From Lumbricus terrestris (lineage: Eukaryota; Annelida; Clitellata; Crassiclitellata; Lumbricidae), in contig OX457037.1 in NCBI GenBank assembly GCA_949752735.1, positions 67,881,811 through 67,945,810 on the forward strand: a stretch of 64,000 nucleotides of DNA, read 5' to 3'. Position 1 is the first letter of the stretch; every line of letters begins with the position of its first letter. The notes under the pieces are model-generated. The model saw only the letters and a list, made by a program, of their open reading frames with translations. It ran no database searches and was not told where the DNA came from. Positions 46,853-57,805 of the stretch are shown here, piece after piece. The translations under genes and the position numbers were made by a program.

Positions 46853-49140
46853 GCTACAAGAGACCACTTTTAAAACTCGTGGACAGACACATATTCGTAT
46901 TTTTTGTCTCACTTTATGTAGCGACATCTTTAGAACTTTCCTTAGTGGCAACGTTTAAGTTTTCAAGATATTTATGGCGCGTGCTTATTATATAGGATGA
47001 CACGAAAGTTCGTTCACCGTTTTCAAAATACGTTCTCAGTAACGGCTTCATGTTTCTCTATAATATTTTGTCAGTGTATACATCAATCAAATGAAAGATA
47101 CTGGTGCAAATTTTATTATGATCCGGTCCGTTTTCACCATTTTTTGTAAGAAAATGTAAAGACGACCAGTTTTTGCGGAAAAAGCTGCGTTCATCAAATT
47201 AACACATTAAAGAAACTGTCAGGAGATGGAAATGGATACATGTTTCTCATTCTTTAATCTTTAGTTCCGCTGTGTGCTGATTTACACCGGCTTAAAAAGT
47301 TTCTTATTGGGATCTGATATCTTATATCCCTGCCTTGACTTACATATCACTTTGCCATTGTCGATGAGATCATAATTTTTATATGATTTGTCCGACAGCT
47401 TCTCATTTAAATGGGTTTATATGCCACTTATAATAATTGCTAGCTACGTTCTATATTGTCTTATCTAATAATGTATTCTGTGACTACCTGTTTAGATTTG
47501 ATTTCTGTTCATTTATGCCTGCAATGACAATTTTGTTATCACCTACTGCTTACTGTTTACATTTTGTTCAACTTGTTGAGAATGTGCACATTGTCTGCTT
47601 GGGACACGGGGTTCGTATACCCCTATTACTGAATGCATTGGGGTTTGAACCTTTGCGTTTAAATCTGAAGTCATAGCCACTAAACTTCTTGCCTTGACTC
47701 TCCACTATCACTTGCCTCAACCTCCTTTTCTTCCCTTCTTAGCTCTACACTTGTTTCCTCTCTTGTCTATTCCGCTTATGTATTACTATGCTTTCCACCT
47801 TCTTGATTCAAAATCTCTGTCAGTGGTTACCCAGGTTTAGCGGGATCACTCCCTTTCTGGGTTACCCATTCTCAGGGATCTCGTACTTAATAGTCGATAT
47901 TATTCTGACTTCTATTTTTAATGCACACTATTTTACTGTCATTTACTTTGTTGTTCTGTTTTTCTCTTGATCTCTTTGAATAAACAAGTTTGAGTTGAGT
48001 TGAGTTACACGTGCATTTGAATCACTGAATAATTTGTATAATTTTGGCACCATTTTACAGTTTCTAAGATAGATAGGTTTCTCTAATAATAAGCAGGATT
48101 TCTGTCCCTTTTCAGGGTTAGACGGAAATGAACACTCATGATTATCATTCTTTGGTCCCACTCTGTCTGAATTTATGTGTAGACCTATATTAAAATAAAT
48201 GAATATTTGTTGCATGACTTCTGTCCCTTTACAGTAGGCCTAAGCTTTGCATCCTCAAAAGCTGCGCATTTTTTGTAAGCAATGTCAAATGTCAATTACT
48301 ATGGCTCATTAAGTGATTGATTGACTGATTTACATTTAGACTTTTACATATCGAGGTGGTTTTTTACCCGTGCTTCTCCCGCTTGTCGCTTAGCGCCACT
48401 TGAATAAGACATAGGCATAACTTGGGGGGACAGAAAGAGTGCCGTACGAGAGTTGAAAAATATAAAATTTCCAAGTAAATAGGCTATGCAGTTATCTTTT
48501 ATAAATTTCACATTGTACTACAAAGATAATAAATTTTAAACGCGTGTGCGTAGACCATGCAGAACACAATTATGTTTATAAACGTTATAGCCTACGTTGT
48601 ACTGTTGGCTTATGCCAGTACAACTATACTTCCGGTCAAACACTGCAAAGAGTAAAGAATATTGTAATAAGGTATACCCTAATCACGGACATTCCGGCTG
48701 AAACCCAAAAATTACTGGATGTGTACGCTGTAGATGTAGGTTTGAATACATTCTGAATATCCTTAAAGTAAAAAATGGACTCGGACCCCGGGGGGCCCCT
48801 GACAGCCGGGGGCCTTCGTGCACTGCACAGGTTGCACGCCCTATTGCTACGCCACTGTTGGTCCCCCAACTTTTAGGACGTGGTTGCGTCTATGCATGTC
48901 GCTCTGTTGAAAATCTGTCATATCAAACAATAGGATTGAAACCTGAATTATTCAGGTTTCAGAGAGCGCAAGGATGGAAACAGGTAAAATGTGAAGTAAT
49001 GCACGAATTTAAGTTAACTTAGGTAATAAAATACGACAGTTAATGTGTACAATTTATTGAAACCCAAAGAAGGAAGAAGGAAGCAATGCAAGTTTTTTTA
49101 AATAGAGTTGGCTGTATTTGATGTGCAAGCCACTTAATAC
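46853..49140. other. Intronic DNA with repeat fragments
   Basis: No exon recognised. Near 47980-48005 a TTGAGTTGAGTTGAGTT tail ends a possible LINE 3' end on the + strand. At about 48780-48857 a GC-rich block ends TGCTACGCCACTG, a hAT-like right end (CAGTGGCGTAGCA reversed) without a visible partner. A short perfect hairpin GAAACCTGAATTATTCAGG + TTTC lies at 48942-48963. Confidence 0.45.
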
Positions 49141-49145
49141 TTTTC

Positions 49146-49296
49146 AAGGGCACCGTCACAAAAGCGCGCCGGACAAAAGCGGGCGGACAAAAGCGGGCAG
49201 ACAAATGCGCGCCGACAAATGCGCGCAGACATATGCGCGCAACAGAAAACACAATATCGCGCAGACAAAAGCGCGCAACTAATGTGTTTATGAATG

Positions 49297-49330
<34 letters not shown>

Positions 49331-49762
49331 TGTATGTTTGTATGTATGTCTGTATGTATGTATGTATGTATGTATGTATGTATGTATGTATGTATGTATG
49401 CATGTGCATGTATACTATAGGCCTATATGTATGTGGATCTATGCATGTATGCATGCATGCATGTATATATGCATGCATGCATATTTATGCGTGTATGTAT
49501 GTATGTATATGTACATACATACATACTTACTTACATACATACATACATACATATGTATGTATGTATGCATAAATATGCATGCATGCATATATACATACAT
49601 GCGCATACATACATGCATACATACATACATACATACTTACATATACTTAAGCTTTTCCTGTTGCGCGCATTTGTGTGCGCGCATTTCTCTGCGCGGTTTT
49701 GTCCTGCACGCTTTTGTTACTGCGCGCATTTGTCTGCGCGCTTTTGACCGTGCGCCTTTGTC
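49146..49762. mobile_element. GC-rich foldback element with inverted 14-bp repeat arrays
   Basis: The left arm (49150-49285) is built from tandem units of the form GCGCGCAGACAAA plus A or T, with GCGGGC variants. The right arm (49660-49762) holds the same units reverse-complemented (TTTGTCTGCGCGC). The outermost blocks CACCGTCACAAAAGCGCGCC and GCGCGCTTTTGACCGTGCGC are inverted partners. The centre is ATGT repeats followed by ACAT repeats, again inverted. The whole is a large imperfect hairpin; no coding capacity. Confidence 0.65.
49298..49640. repeat. (ATGT)n then (ACAT)n microsatellite, inverted
   Basis: ATGT units dominate to about 49510, then ACAT/ACTT units. Central part of the foldback element. 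Confidence 0.9.
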
Positions 49763-50044
49763 AGAGCAAGCGACAAAAGCAGAAGAAAGTAGACTACGAT
49801 GGCCAAGAAATTGTCATTATGGTATGAAGGATAACCCCGGCCTTTACAACTTTATCAGGATATCAACCTACAGCAGGCCTTGAATCTGCATCCGCCCATA
49901 CATTTAACCTACAGTGCAGCTGCCTACTGCAAATTCTTCTGTCTGCAGCCTATATGTGATTTTTAGCAGAACCTTGTCTTCGATTGCATCACCCATTTTC
50001 CGCGCTCTTACTTCATGCACACGGGTGACCTAGAATACGGTCAA

Positions 50045-50680
50045 GAGAAGATAACCGACTAGGCGGTAAACCAGAGATAGGCAATAGTCAAGACGAGCTT
50101 AGACAAAGGAATGTACAAGCGTAGTTGCAGCGCCAGTTGAGAGAGAGCGCTGCGACAGTGCGAAGCTGGCGCAGCTGATAGAAACAGGAGCGACTGAGAC
50201 GATTAATGTGAGGTACAAAAGTAAGTTCCTGGTCTAGCACAACACCAAGGTCACGGGCCGAGGAGGAGAAAGTATAGTCGGGAAATTCAGAAGAGAGGTT
50301 AATCAGATTAAGCTTAGACAGCTGCATGCCGGGAGCGCAACCAAATGAATTTGGTTTTAGCAGGGTTTAGTCCCAGACGGTTTGATCCCATCGATGCTCT
50401 CGGGCAATGAGCACCTGACCCATAGCCCTAACTGTAGAGGAAATATTAGGTGACAGACAGTGTGTCATCAGCGTAGAGATGGCTAAAGGCACCATGTTCT
50501 GCAAGAAGCAGGTCAAGACCAGTGGTATTAACAATGTATAGGAGGGGACTAAGAACTGAACCCTGAGGCAAACCATACGGGGCTGGGACCCACAGAGACC
50601 TAGTCGAGCCATGGACCACGCTTATAGTACGCCCATGAGGGAAAGAGCCAATCCACTCCAGGAAATTGCCAGACAACTCA
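50045..50680 (-). pseudogene. CR1/L2-like LINE reverse transcriptase fragment
   Basis: Minus-strand reading gives FLEWIGSFPHGRTISVV, PYGLPQGSVLSPLLY and FSHLYADDT, the last containing the catalytic YADD of reverse transcriptases. After a frameshift it continues LGLNPAKTKFIWL, then ARDLGVVLDQELTFVPHIN (thumb region). Stops and frameshifts show it is dead. It lies in the first intron of the recombinase-like gene, same strand. Confidence 0.85.
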
Positions 50681-51127
50681 AATACAGTCAGTACTACATA
50701 CCGGTACTTAGGCTACTTATGAAGAGTAACTAGTAACTGTAGCCTATTAGTCGAATGCTGTCAATTAATAAAAATGCAAAATGTCGCCGTGGCGACACCT
50801 AGGCAAGTAAGAGAATTTGTATTATTAAGTTCTCAGTCCGTAATTGAAAGTCAAGTTTAGCAAGCTCTTGTACATATAATAGTCCCAAACCATATCAATT
50901 GATCAACTCTTTTTGGAATTTAGGCAGAATGGGCACGACGACGTCCATGCGTCTTAGGACGGCTCTGATTAGCCTCTACTGGTTTGCGAAACATAGGCCC
51001 TACATAAATAAAATACAATGCACTTTTATATTGCCCTTCTTACAAAGTTCAGAAGTGCACACACGCCTCAGCGATGCAGCTGTCATTATTTTGCAGAGCA
51101 ATTTGTGAGTCAATGACTTGCTCAAGG

Positions 51128-51213
51128 TCCAAACACAGTAGTCCTAACCGCCTGGGACGATGATCGAATACGCCCGCATTACAGGCCGACCGCTCTAACC
51201 AATGGGATATCTT
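51128..51213 (-). mobile_element. tRNA-like SINE fragment
   Basis: On the minus strand the A box TTGGTTAGAGCGG (51190-51202) is followed by GGCCTGTAATGCGGGCGTAT + TCGATCATC, a degenerate B box. No 3' CCA-adjacent stem is recognisable, and a diverged SINE head is likelier than a functional tRNA. Confidence 0.5.
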
Positions 51214-51271
51214 GCAGTAATTATATTTTAAGAAACAAAGGTGATTAAATTACAGTCAATATTAATCTGAC

Positions 51272-51353
51272 CTTCACATGGTTTTATGACTTTAGCTGAA
51301 TAGAATCTTCCATTGGTCCATTTCGCCTTGACCTGATCGTCGCATTGGTATAC
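51272..51353 (-). CDS. First visible exon of tyrosine-recombinase-like gene, Tudor-like
   Basis: An 82-base exon: acceptor GGGGATTGCAG, starting phase 0, and donor GTCAGA at 51271, ending phase 1. It encodes VYQCDDQVKAKWTNGRFYSA then KVIKPCE. Joined to the next exon at 45751 it gives VKAKWTNGRFYSAKVI followed by VKFDDDGIEHDCALNDI, the strand order of a Tudor domain, which reads methylated lysine or arginine in other proteins. The loop between strands is short, so a small additional phase-1 exon in the 5.5-kb intron is possible. The initiator exon is not identified. Confidence 0.6.
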
Positions 51354-51473
51354 CTGCAATCCCCAAAAGTAAACAGTTGTTAATCTACCTGGAAACGAAG
51401 TTTTATTTTTGTAACAAATAGGCGACTGATTGAGATATTGGAGACATCGTTCTCTCAATAACCTGCAGGGTAA

Positions 51474-51712
51474 GGCGCCGTGGTGTAGTGGCAGGTTCGG
51501 TGTCTTAGAGCCGGATGGTTCCAGAATCGAATACATGCACCTCAAGCTGCCGTGTAGGGACCTTCAGCAGGTCTTTCTCATGCAATTGCTCTTGGCATGA
51601 AGCTCCGATGCAGTGTCTGCGCTATAGTTTGAGTGCATCTGAGTAAAGAGCTTGAAGGGGTAATGTAGCAAATGCGAAGAATTAATGAAATAATTCAATC
51701 AATCAATCAATC
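51474..51712 (+). mobile_element. tRNA-derived SINE with LINE-like tail
   Basis: A box TGGTGTAGTGG (51481-51491) and B box GGTTCCAGAATC (51517-51528) form a tRNA-like head. The body ends GAGTGCATCTGAGTAAAGAG + CTTGAAGGGG, which matches the LINE tail (GAGCGCCTCTGAGTAGGCTTCTTGAAGGGG), then CAATCAATCAATC repeats. This is the classic arrangement of a SINE mobilised by the LINE whose tail it shares. Confidence 0.75.
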
Positions 51713-52230
51713 GTAATTTATATAGCGCCCCTTCAAGGTACCTACTCAGAGGCGCTCTCGGCCGAGATCAAGCAAAAAACAGTCTTCAACAGTTTGTGAA
51801 ATTTGAGAGCAGCTTGGGAGGTGTCGCATAGTCAAGGGAAGTCCATTTCAGGTTGTTGGACCAACCACAGAGAATGAACGCCTCTGCATTGTTGCAGAGC
51901 GACTAAAAGGAGCCATTAAGTCACCATGGACAGCAGAGTGCAGTGCGCAGCGTTTTATGCAAGTGGAAAGAGGGAGGCAAAGCTCACACAGATAAGAGGG
52001 TGCCCACTGCCCAGCCTGATAAGCATCGCCACACCAAATAAGCAATCCTAAATGAGATGCGCTGCGGGAAAGGAAGCCAGTGCAAGACCTCACCCATATA
52101 TTGGTATAGATGGTCGTACTTGGTGAACCCCCCCCCCAATAAGGCGTGCGGCAGCCCGGTGGACCCGCTCCAATTTCTTAACCCGAAGCCGCGGGAGATG
52201 AGCAAGGATGGAGCGCAGTAGTAGGCGGCT
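51712..52230 (-). mobile_element. CR1/L2-like LINE 3' portion
   Basis: Minus strand reads VLHWLPFPQRISFRIAYLVW, LCLPLSTCIKRCALHSAVHG and RRSFSVVGPTTWN, then LDLGRERL-stop, followed by the GAGCGCCTCTGAGTAGG..GGGGCGCTATATAAATT tail and ATTG repeats. HWLP..QRI is the typical C-terminal LINE motif. Carries at least one frame break. Confidence 0.8.
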
Positions 52231-52259
52231 CAGCACAAATGCATGGATAAGATAAGCTG

Positions 52260-52500
52260 CATTCATTTATACATGCATGCATGCTTAAATACATAATATA
52301 CATTACATATATACATAAATACAAGGATACATATATGCAGACACACATACATACACACATGCCTATTGCCTACAAACACACATATATGAATGCGTACACA
52401 CGCACATGCATAAATATATACATACATACTTACATACATGCATACATTCATACACATGTACACATACACACATACATACATACATACATACATACATACA
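52260..52500. repeat. ACAT/ATAC degenerate microsatellite before the gap
   Basis: Degenerate TACA/CACA units becoming pure ACAT at the gap edge. Confidence 0.9.
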
Positions 52501-52700
52501 NNNNNNNNNNNNNNNNNNNNNNNNNNNNNNNNNNNNNNNNNNNNNNNNNNNNNNNNNNNNNNNNNNNNNNNNNNNNNNNNNNNNNNNNNNNNNNNNNNNN
52601 NNNNNNNNNNNNNNNNNNNNNNNNNNNNNNNNNNNNNNNNNNNNNNNNNNNNNNNNNNNNNNNNNNNNNNNNNNNNNNNNNNNNNNNNNNNNNNNNNNNN
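52501..52700. other. Assembly gap (200 N)
   Basis: Exactly 200 N, directly after a pure ACAT run; the microsatellite probably caused the break. True size unknown. Confidence 0.99.
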
Positions 52701-53574
52701 CAACCAGCAATGTTTAATCTGTAATTTAAATTGCCCTTTTGACCGACAATTTCTGTTCCAACTTCCGTAGCCTACTTTAGAATCCGATGACCTTTACTTT
52801 AACGCACAACCGCTTTCCTTCCATTACGGTCCTCCGAAGTTATTAAATTATCCTCAATCGGATGACCTTTTTAAACTGTTTTTTCAATGCACAAGAATGC
52901 TCTTTGCAACTGCACAAATTCATTTAGACTAAAACTGCACATTTTATGTACAACTGCAAAGTTAGAAAGGCCATGCAATGTTGCAGCCATGCAAGGTATA
53001 ATTAATAGGTCTATTCTATGCAGATGATTAAGAACAAGAACGAGGTTTATGACAGTTGGCTCGATTATGACGGGAAACCACCGCACAGCACCGCAACCTA
53101 CAGTGAGATTCCATCTGAAAATATTTTCCGTTGGACGTCAGATGCAGACGAATAATGACGTATGATAAACCGGAAGCTGTCTAAAAACCGCCTGATTGCA
53201 TTGGCTCGTTCCGTCTGCCGGAATTTATCCACTGCGTGCATCCGACTGTCGTAGATCTAGACCGATCTCTTCTGGGCCCGACAATAATATCGCGATTAAA
53301 ATAAATCGCTTTTGTTCATGCATGTCTCTGATAATCTGATTGGCCATATGGCCGACGTTCCAGCCCGGAATGTTTTAAGTTGGCAATAAATGTCTGGGCG
53401 GATCCGTGGATAGTTGAGCAATCACTTAGGTCCATCGTTCCGAATGCAAACATTTTAAGTCGGCTTCTCTACCAGTCACATGAAACGAAGATGTCTGGAT
53501 CAGTTTCTAAAGCCAACTGCTAAACAATATGGCGTTGAACATCCTTGAAATGAAATAGTCCATTTCGGACGATA
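52701..53574. other. No recognisable gene
   Basis: Mixed-composition DNA with only short frames. Confidence 0.4.
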
Positions 53575-53582
53575 GCTGGGGC

Positions 53583-53902
53583 CAGGGGCGGATCCAGAGG
53601 CCAATCCGGCCATGGCCCCCATTTGGAAATTTATTTATTTTGACCAGCTATTCTGCTCTGAAAGTTGACGTCGCCCCCCCCCCCCATGAGTAGTTCCGTA
53701 GGACCCTCCTCACGCCCACGTGGTCCGGGTACGAGGTCCGTACGACTAAAAAAGGTCATCAACTACTTTGGCGGATAGAATGATAGAATGGTATCTTTTC
53801 CTTGGGAATTCGAGACAAATGATTAAAAAAGTCATTATATTTTTCGGGGACCAAGACGAAAATTTTGCCCTCCCCCTTCGAAAATTTATGTATCCGCCCT
53901 TG
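53583..53902. mobile_element. hAT-type MITE, 320 bp
   Basis: Ends CAGGGGCGGATCCA and, reverse-complemented, CAAGGGCGGATACATAAA. Target duplication GCTGGGGC / ACTGGGGC (7 of 8). Non-coding. Confidence 0.75.
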
Positions 53903-54306
53903 ACTGGGGCTATATACCCTGTCAAAATCTACAAATGACTTGTTTCCGCAGTAAAGAAACTGACAGAATCGAGGAACGTTGATATAATCTGAATGAGCAG
54001 CGAAGATATTCGAGCGATGTGGATCTAGGTTTAAAAAAATCAGACCCTGGGACTTCGAAAGATACATTCGGGATAAGACGTTATAGAATAATTAGCTGAA
54101 ACAGATGTAAGAGAGATCAACTCAAAGATCATGGGAATAAATATCAAATTAATAGCAAACATCTGAACACTTAACTTGAATGGATAGATGCATGCTCAGG
54201 GCTTTTTAGGTGCAGTTCTACACAAAAAGGTGTTTCTAAAGGACTTTTGCAGATGTGAAGGCAGTTTTGTGCAGCTAAAATAGTCTTAAATGTTCACTGT
54301 AATCTG

Positions 54307-54508
54307 CAGGGCTATTTTTAAAGAATTTTTGGAACTGAACAACTCCTTTCCTTTCCCATCCTCCATGGTAAATTACTTCCAATCGGAGGACAATGACATT
54401 AGGCTATAGCCTATATGCTACTTTTAACTGTACAGAAGTGCTGCTACAAGTGCACAAATCCATATAAAACTACACATTTTGTGTACAACTGCACGTTAAA
54501 AAGCCCTG
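54307..54508. mobile_element. hAT MITE family M, 202 bp, inserted in its sibling
   Basis: Ends CAGGGCTATTTTTAAAG and CGTTAAAAAGCCCTG; target duplication GTAATCTG / GTAATCCG (7 of 8). Its interior (CATGGTAAATTACTTCCAAT + CGGAGGACAATGAC) is the reverse orientation of the 61481 copy. Confidence 0.8.
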
Positions 54509-54600
54509 GTAATCCGATTGGGAATAATTTACCATGACCCAGGGACGTCATTTCAGTTTTTTTCAGGGGGGGGCAAAACTTAGCTTATGTTTCGTATTTA

Positions 54601-54740
<140 letters not shown>

Positions 54741-54859
54741 AAACTGCAAGCTGGCGCGAGCCAGTGTTCCATGATGTCCGCGTACTTATAATAATATTCT
54801 TTACTGAACCAAAATTAATCCGGTTGACAGTCTGACAGAACGCATCCGGTTACATTGTA

Positions 54860-55125
54860 CAGTTATGCAATTGAAACAAGTCATAAGAACGCAAATTACA
54901 TAAGACATAAAATCTTCTCTATATACTGACAGAACAGACAGCCTGAAATACAGGGTGCTAATAGCAGCCTATACAGAGCACGTCCCCCCTACGGGGCTCG
55001 AACTCTGGCCCGCTGTTCTCCATGCCAGTGTATTGTATTGTATTTACACTTTTATATAGCGCCTCTCACATAATGACTATTCAGAGGCTCGTGTTATCCA
55101 ATGCGCTATCGATTCCCCCTATAAT
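54860..55125 (-). mobile_element. tRNA-derived SINE, family S1, second copy
   Basis: B box GAGTTCGAGCC on the minus strand (54995-55005), with a body shared with 39740-39952: GACAGAACAGACAGCCTG, ATAGCAGCCTATACA. Upstream of the head lies TTATATAGCGCC..TCAGAGGC, a LINE-tail fragment. Confidence 0.6.
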
Positions 55126-55250
55126 TATTGTCACATTGTCACTTAATAGAGTTAGGTTTCTATGGAGTTGTTTATACTTGCAAGAATTGTAAAAAAGGGT
55201 ATACGCTATATAAAATTCTGTCAACAGTATATGATAACTTAAATGTTTCA

Positions 55251-55592
55251 CTAAAACAAGGGAAATTGTCTTTGCTTCAGTCGACCAAAATCATCTATAA
55301 CTGTTTCAATTTTCAAGTTTTTTGCATCTTCCTGAAGGCATGCAATGACCAGCAGATCACTATACAGTATATATTCACTCAGTCGTTGGTCACCACATTT
55401 GTTCCTTATGTAGGTCTTTACTCTCTTCATGCAGCTAAACAGCCGTTCGTTTTCAACTGATGTCACAGGCAAGGTCAGGACAAGGTCGATAACTTTCAGC
55501 AGCTCACTGAAACCCTGTGGAAGATGACTTAGACTGACTCGAACATCGTGAATGGACAGAATGGTCATAGAGTAACTTGTACTTACCATCAC
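55251..55592 (-). pseudogene. hAT transposase C-terminal dimerisation region
   Basis: Reads FSELLKVIDLVLTLPVTSVE, NERLFSCMKRVKTYIRN and QRLSEYILYSDLLV. The pattern LPVTSVENERLFS..K..K.Y.RN....RLS is the conserved C-terminal dimerisation motif of hAT transposases (ZMYM-like lineage). About 110 codons are open; the catalytic core is not found, so the element is not autonomous. It sits near the left end of the 6.16-kb hAT, antisense to the window, as expected for its transposase. Confidence 0.75.
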
Positions 55593-56237
55593 ACCTTTAT
55601 ACAGCTGCTAGCGACTAGGCCTATAGGCCTACTGTGAATTGGAAACAATCAGAAAAGAACTTAAAAGGCAAAGCAGAGCACTCTCTGTAGGCTATGATTT
55701 ATCAATTTAACTTATTTGACATTCACTAATAATCCTCTATAGACAATTCAATTTCAGGTCTCGAAATGAACTGATCTTGGTTCTGTGACTAATATCTTTC
55801 TTTTCCTTCTGGCTAGGATTAATCCCTCGCTGTGGATGGGTCTGCAGCCACTCGGATCCTTTGTCTGTGATTCTGTGACTAATATATATATACTATATAA
55901 CTATTCTTATACTCCCACTCCCAAAGCTCACTCAGAATACTATGTAGTCTACTGACGCACAAATATACATAATAATATATGTATAATTTAGGGTGTCCCA
56001 GAAACACTTTTTTCTTGAAATTCTTAGGTCTCACCAGTCAAAAAGTTTCCTATGGGGATAATAATATTTGTTTAATTTTGTTGAATTTTTAAAATAATTT
56101 TTAGGTGGCCCCCAAGGAGCTCAAAATTTTATATATAGCGTACTATGATATTCGTGTGCAAATATTTCAATATATGAGGCAACGTCATTCACACCACATA
56201 TATTTTACATGCTTTTGCACAAAATATGATATTAATT

Positions 56238-56560
56238 CATTCATTCCGAAAACTTATATAGCGCTCCTTCAAGAACCCTACTCAGAGGCGCTCCCAGTCC
56301 AGTCACAGCTAAAAAGATAGGTCTTGAGCAACTTGTAGAAAGCAGGAAAATTATTCCGAGATAGTAAGCGTAGTGCAAGCGGGAGCCCATTCCTTGTGGA
56401 CGGGCCAACAACCGAGAAGGCTCGACGCTGTCTGGCAGCAGAGCGGGTTCGAGGGACCATCAGCTCCCCATTGGCCGAAGAGCGTAAAGTTCTACGGGAG
56501 GCTACGACAGAGACAGGGCAAGACAGAGATCAGATAAGTAGGAAGGAGCACTACCAATTA
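56238..56560 (-). mobile_element. LINE 3' fragment in left arm
   Basis: Minus strand reads VPRTRSAARQRRAFSVVGPS, LLSRNNFPAFYKLLKTYLFS and WTGSASE, then the tail and GAATGAATTAAT. Partner of 59395-59706 and relative of the 32.2-kb copy. Confidence 0.8.
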
Positions 56561-57805
56561 AAAACCGCCAGGATATGTCATAGGCTACAATGTAATTGCT
56601 CAAAAAATGTTATACTGTATTTTGCTCAGACTGGTTTTGCAGCTAATTGACTGAAATTTGACCAAATTTATATATGCACAGACTTTTCATATAATAATTT
56701 TTAGAATTCGGAATATTATTTAACCATTATTGACTACTATAATAATTCGAGCAGTTATTCAAAAAATAGTTTACTTTGAGATGGCATATTAGTACACAGT
56801 ACCAAATGTGAGATAGTCACATGTTTGGTCCAATCAGTAATAGTCACATGTTTGGTCCAATCAGTAGTTTACTACATCGGAAGAGACTCAAGTGAGTCAT
56901 GGTTGCAATTTGGGAAGTACTTTCGATGTTTTTCAACAGCTTGCAATTAGAACTGTTTATGTCTTTCATTTGTTATGGCATTAAATGTCTGTATCAGGGA
57001 CACCCATTGACACATGTCAAGTTGTTCACGATTACAATGGCTTAATTGAACGATTTTCCAGATGGTCAAACAGCAGGACTCTCTAGAAAGCTGTCGTCAA
57101 TGCCGGTAGTCTGGAAAAAGCTTTGAGAGATATATAGTTCTAATAAAGTTGTGGAAGAAACTTGAACAAGTGAGATCCGATTTCGGGGTCATGTGTAGTA
57201 TGAGAGTTGCTTCCTTGTGTGGTGTTAAGAGATCGGAAAACAATTCAAGAGTTGCGTGCTCTTGACTGACGTATCAAGAATGGCATTGCATTACTTTAAG
57301 TGCAGTAATACTGAGAACACGCAGGATAATCATATGCTTGTAATCTTCTAACTAACATGAAGCAATTAAATGGAGCATCAGCTGAGGTCGGACAGTGCGC
57401 CAGGATAGTGAAACTCATAAACAGTTCTAATTGCAAGCTGTTGAAAAACATCGAAAGTACTTCCCAAATTGCAACCATGACTCACTTGAGTCTCTTCTTC
57501 CGATGTAGTAAATTACTGATTGGACCAAACATGTGACTATTACTGATTGGACCAAACATGTGACTATCTCACATTTGGTACTGTATACTAATATGCCATC
57601 TCAAAGTAAACTATTTTTTGAATAACTGCTCGAATTATTATAGTAGTCAATAATGGTTAATTAATATTCCGAATTCTAAAAATTATTATATGAAAAGTCT
57701 GTGCATATATAAATTTGGTCAAATTTCAGTCAATTAGCTGCAAAACCAGTCTGAGCAAAATACAGTATAACATTTTTTGAGCAATTACATTGTAGCCTAT
57801 GACAT

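Noticed and set aside
51474..51545. Functional tRNA gene
   Set aside because: A and B boxes are present but the cloverleaf is imperfect, and a SINE body with a LINE-like tail follows directly.
54197..54204. Target duplication for the outermost family M MITE
   Set aside because: TGCATGCT at left and ATGATTGG at right do not match; the TSD has decayed or one end is misplaced.
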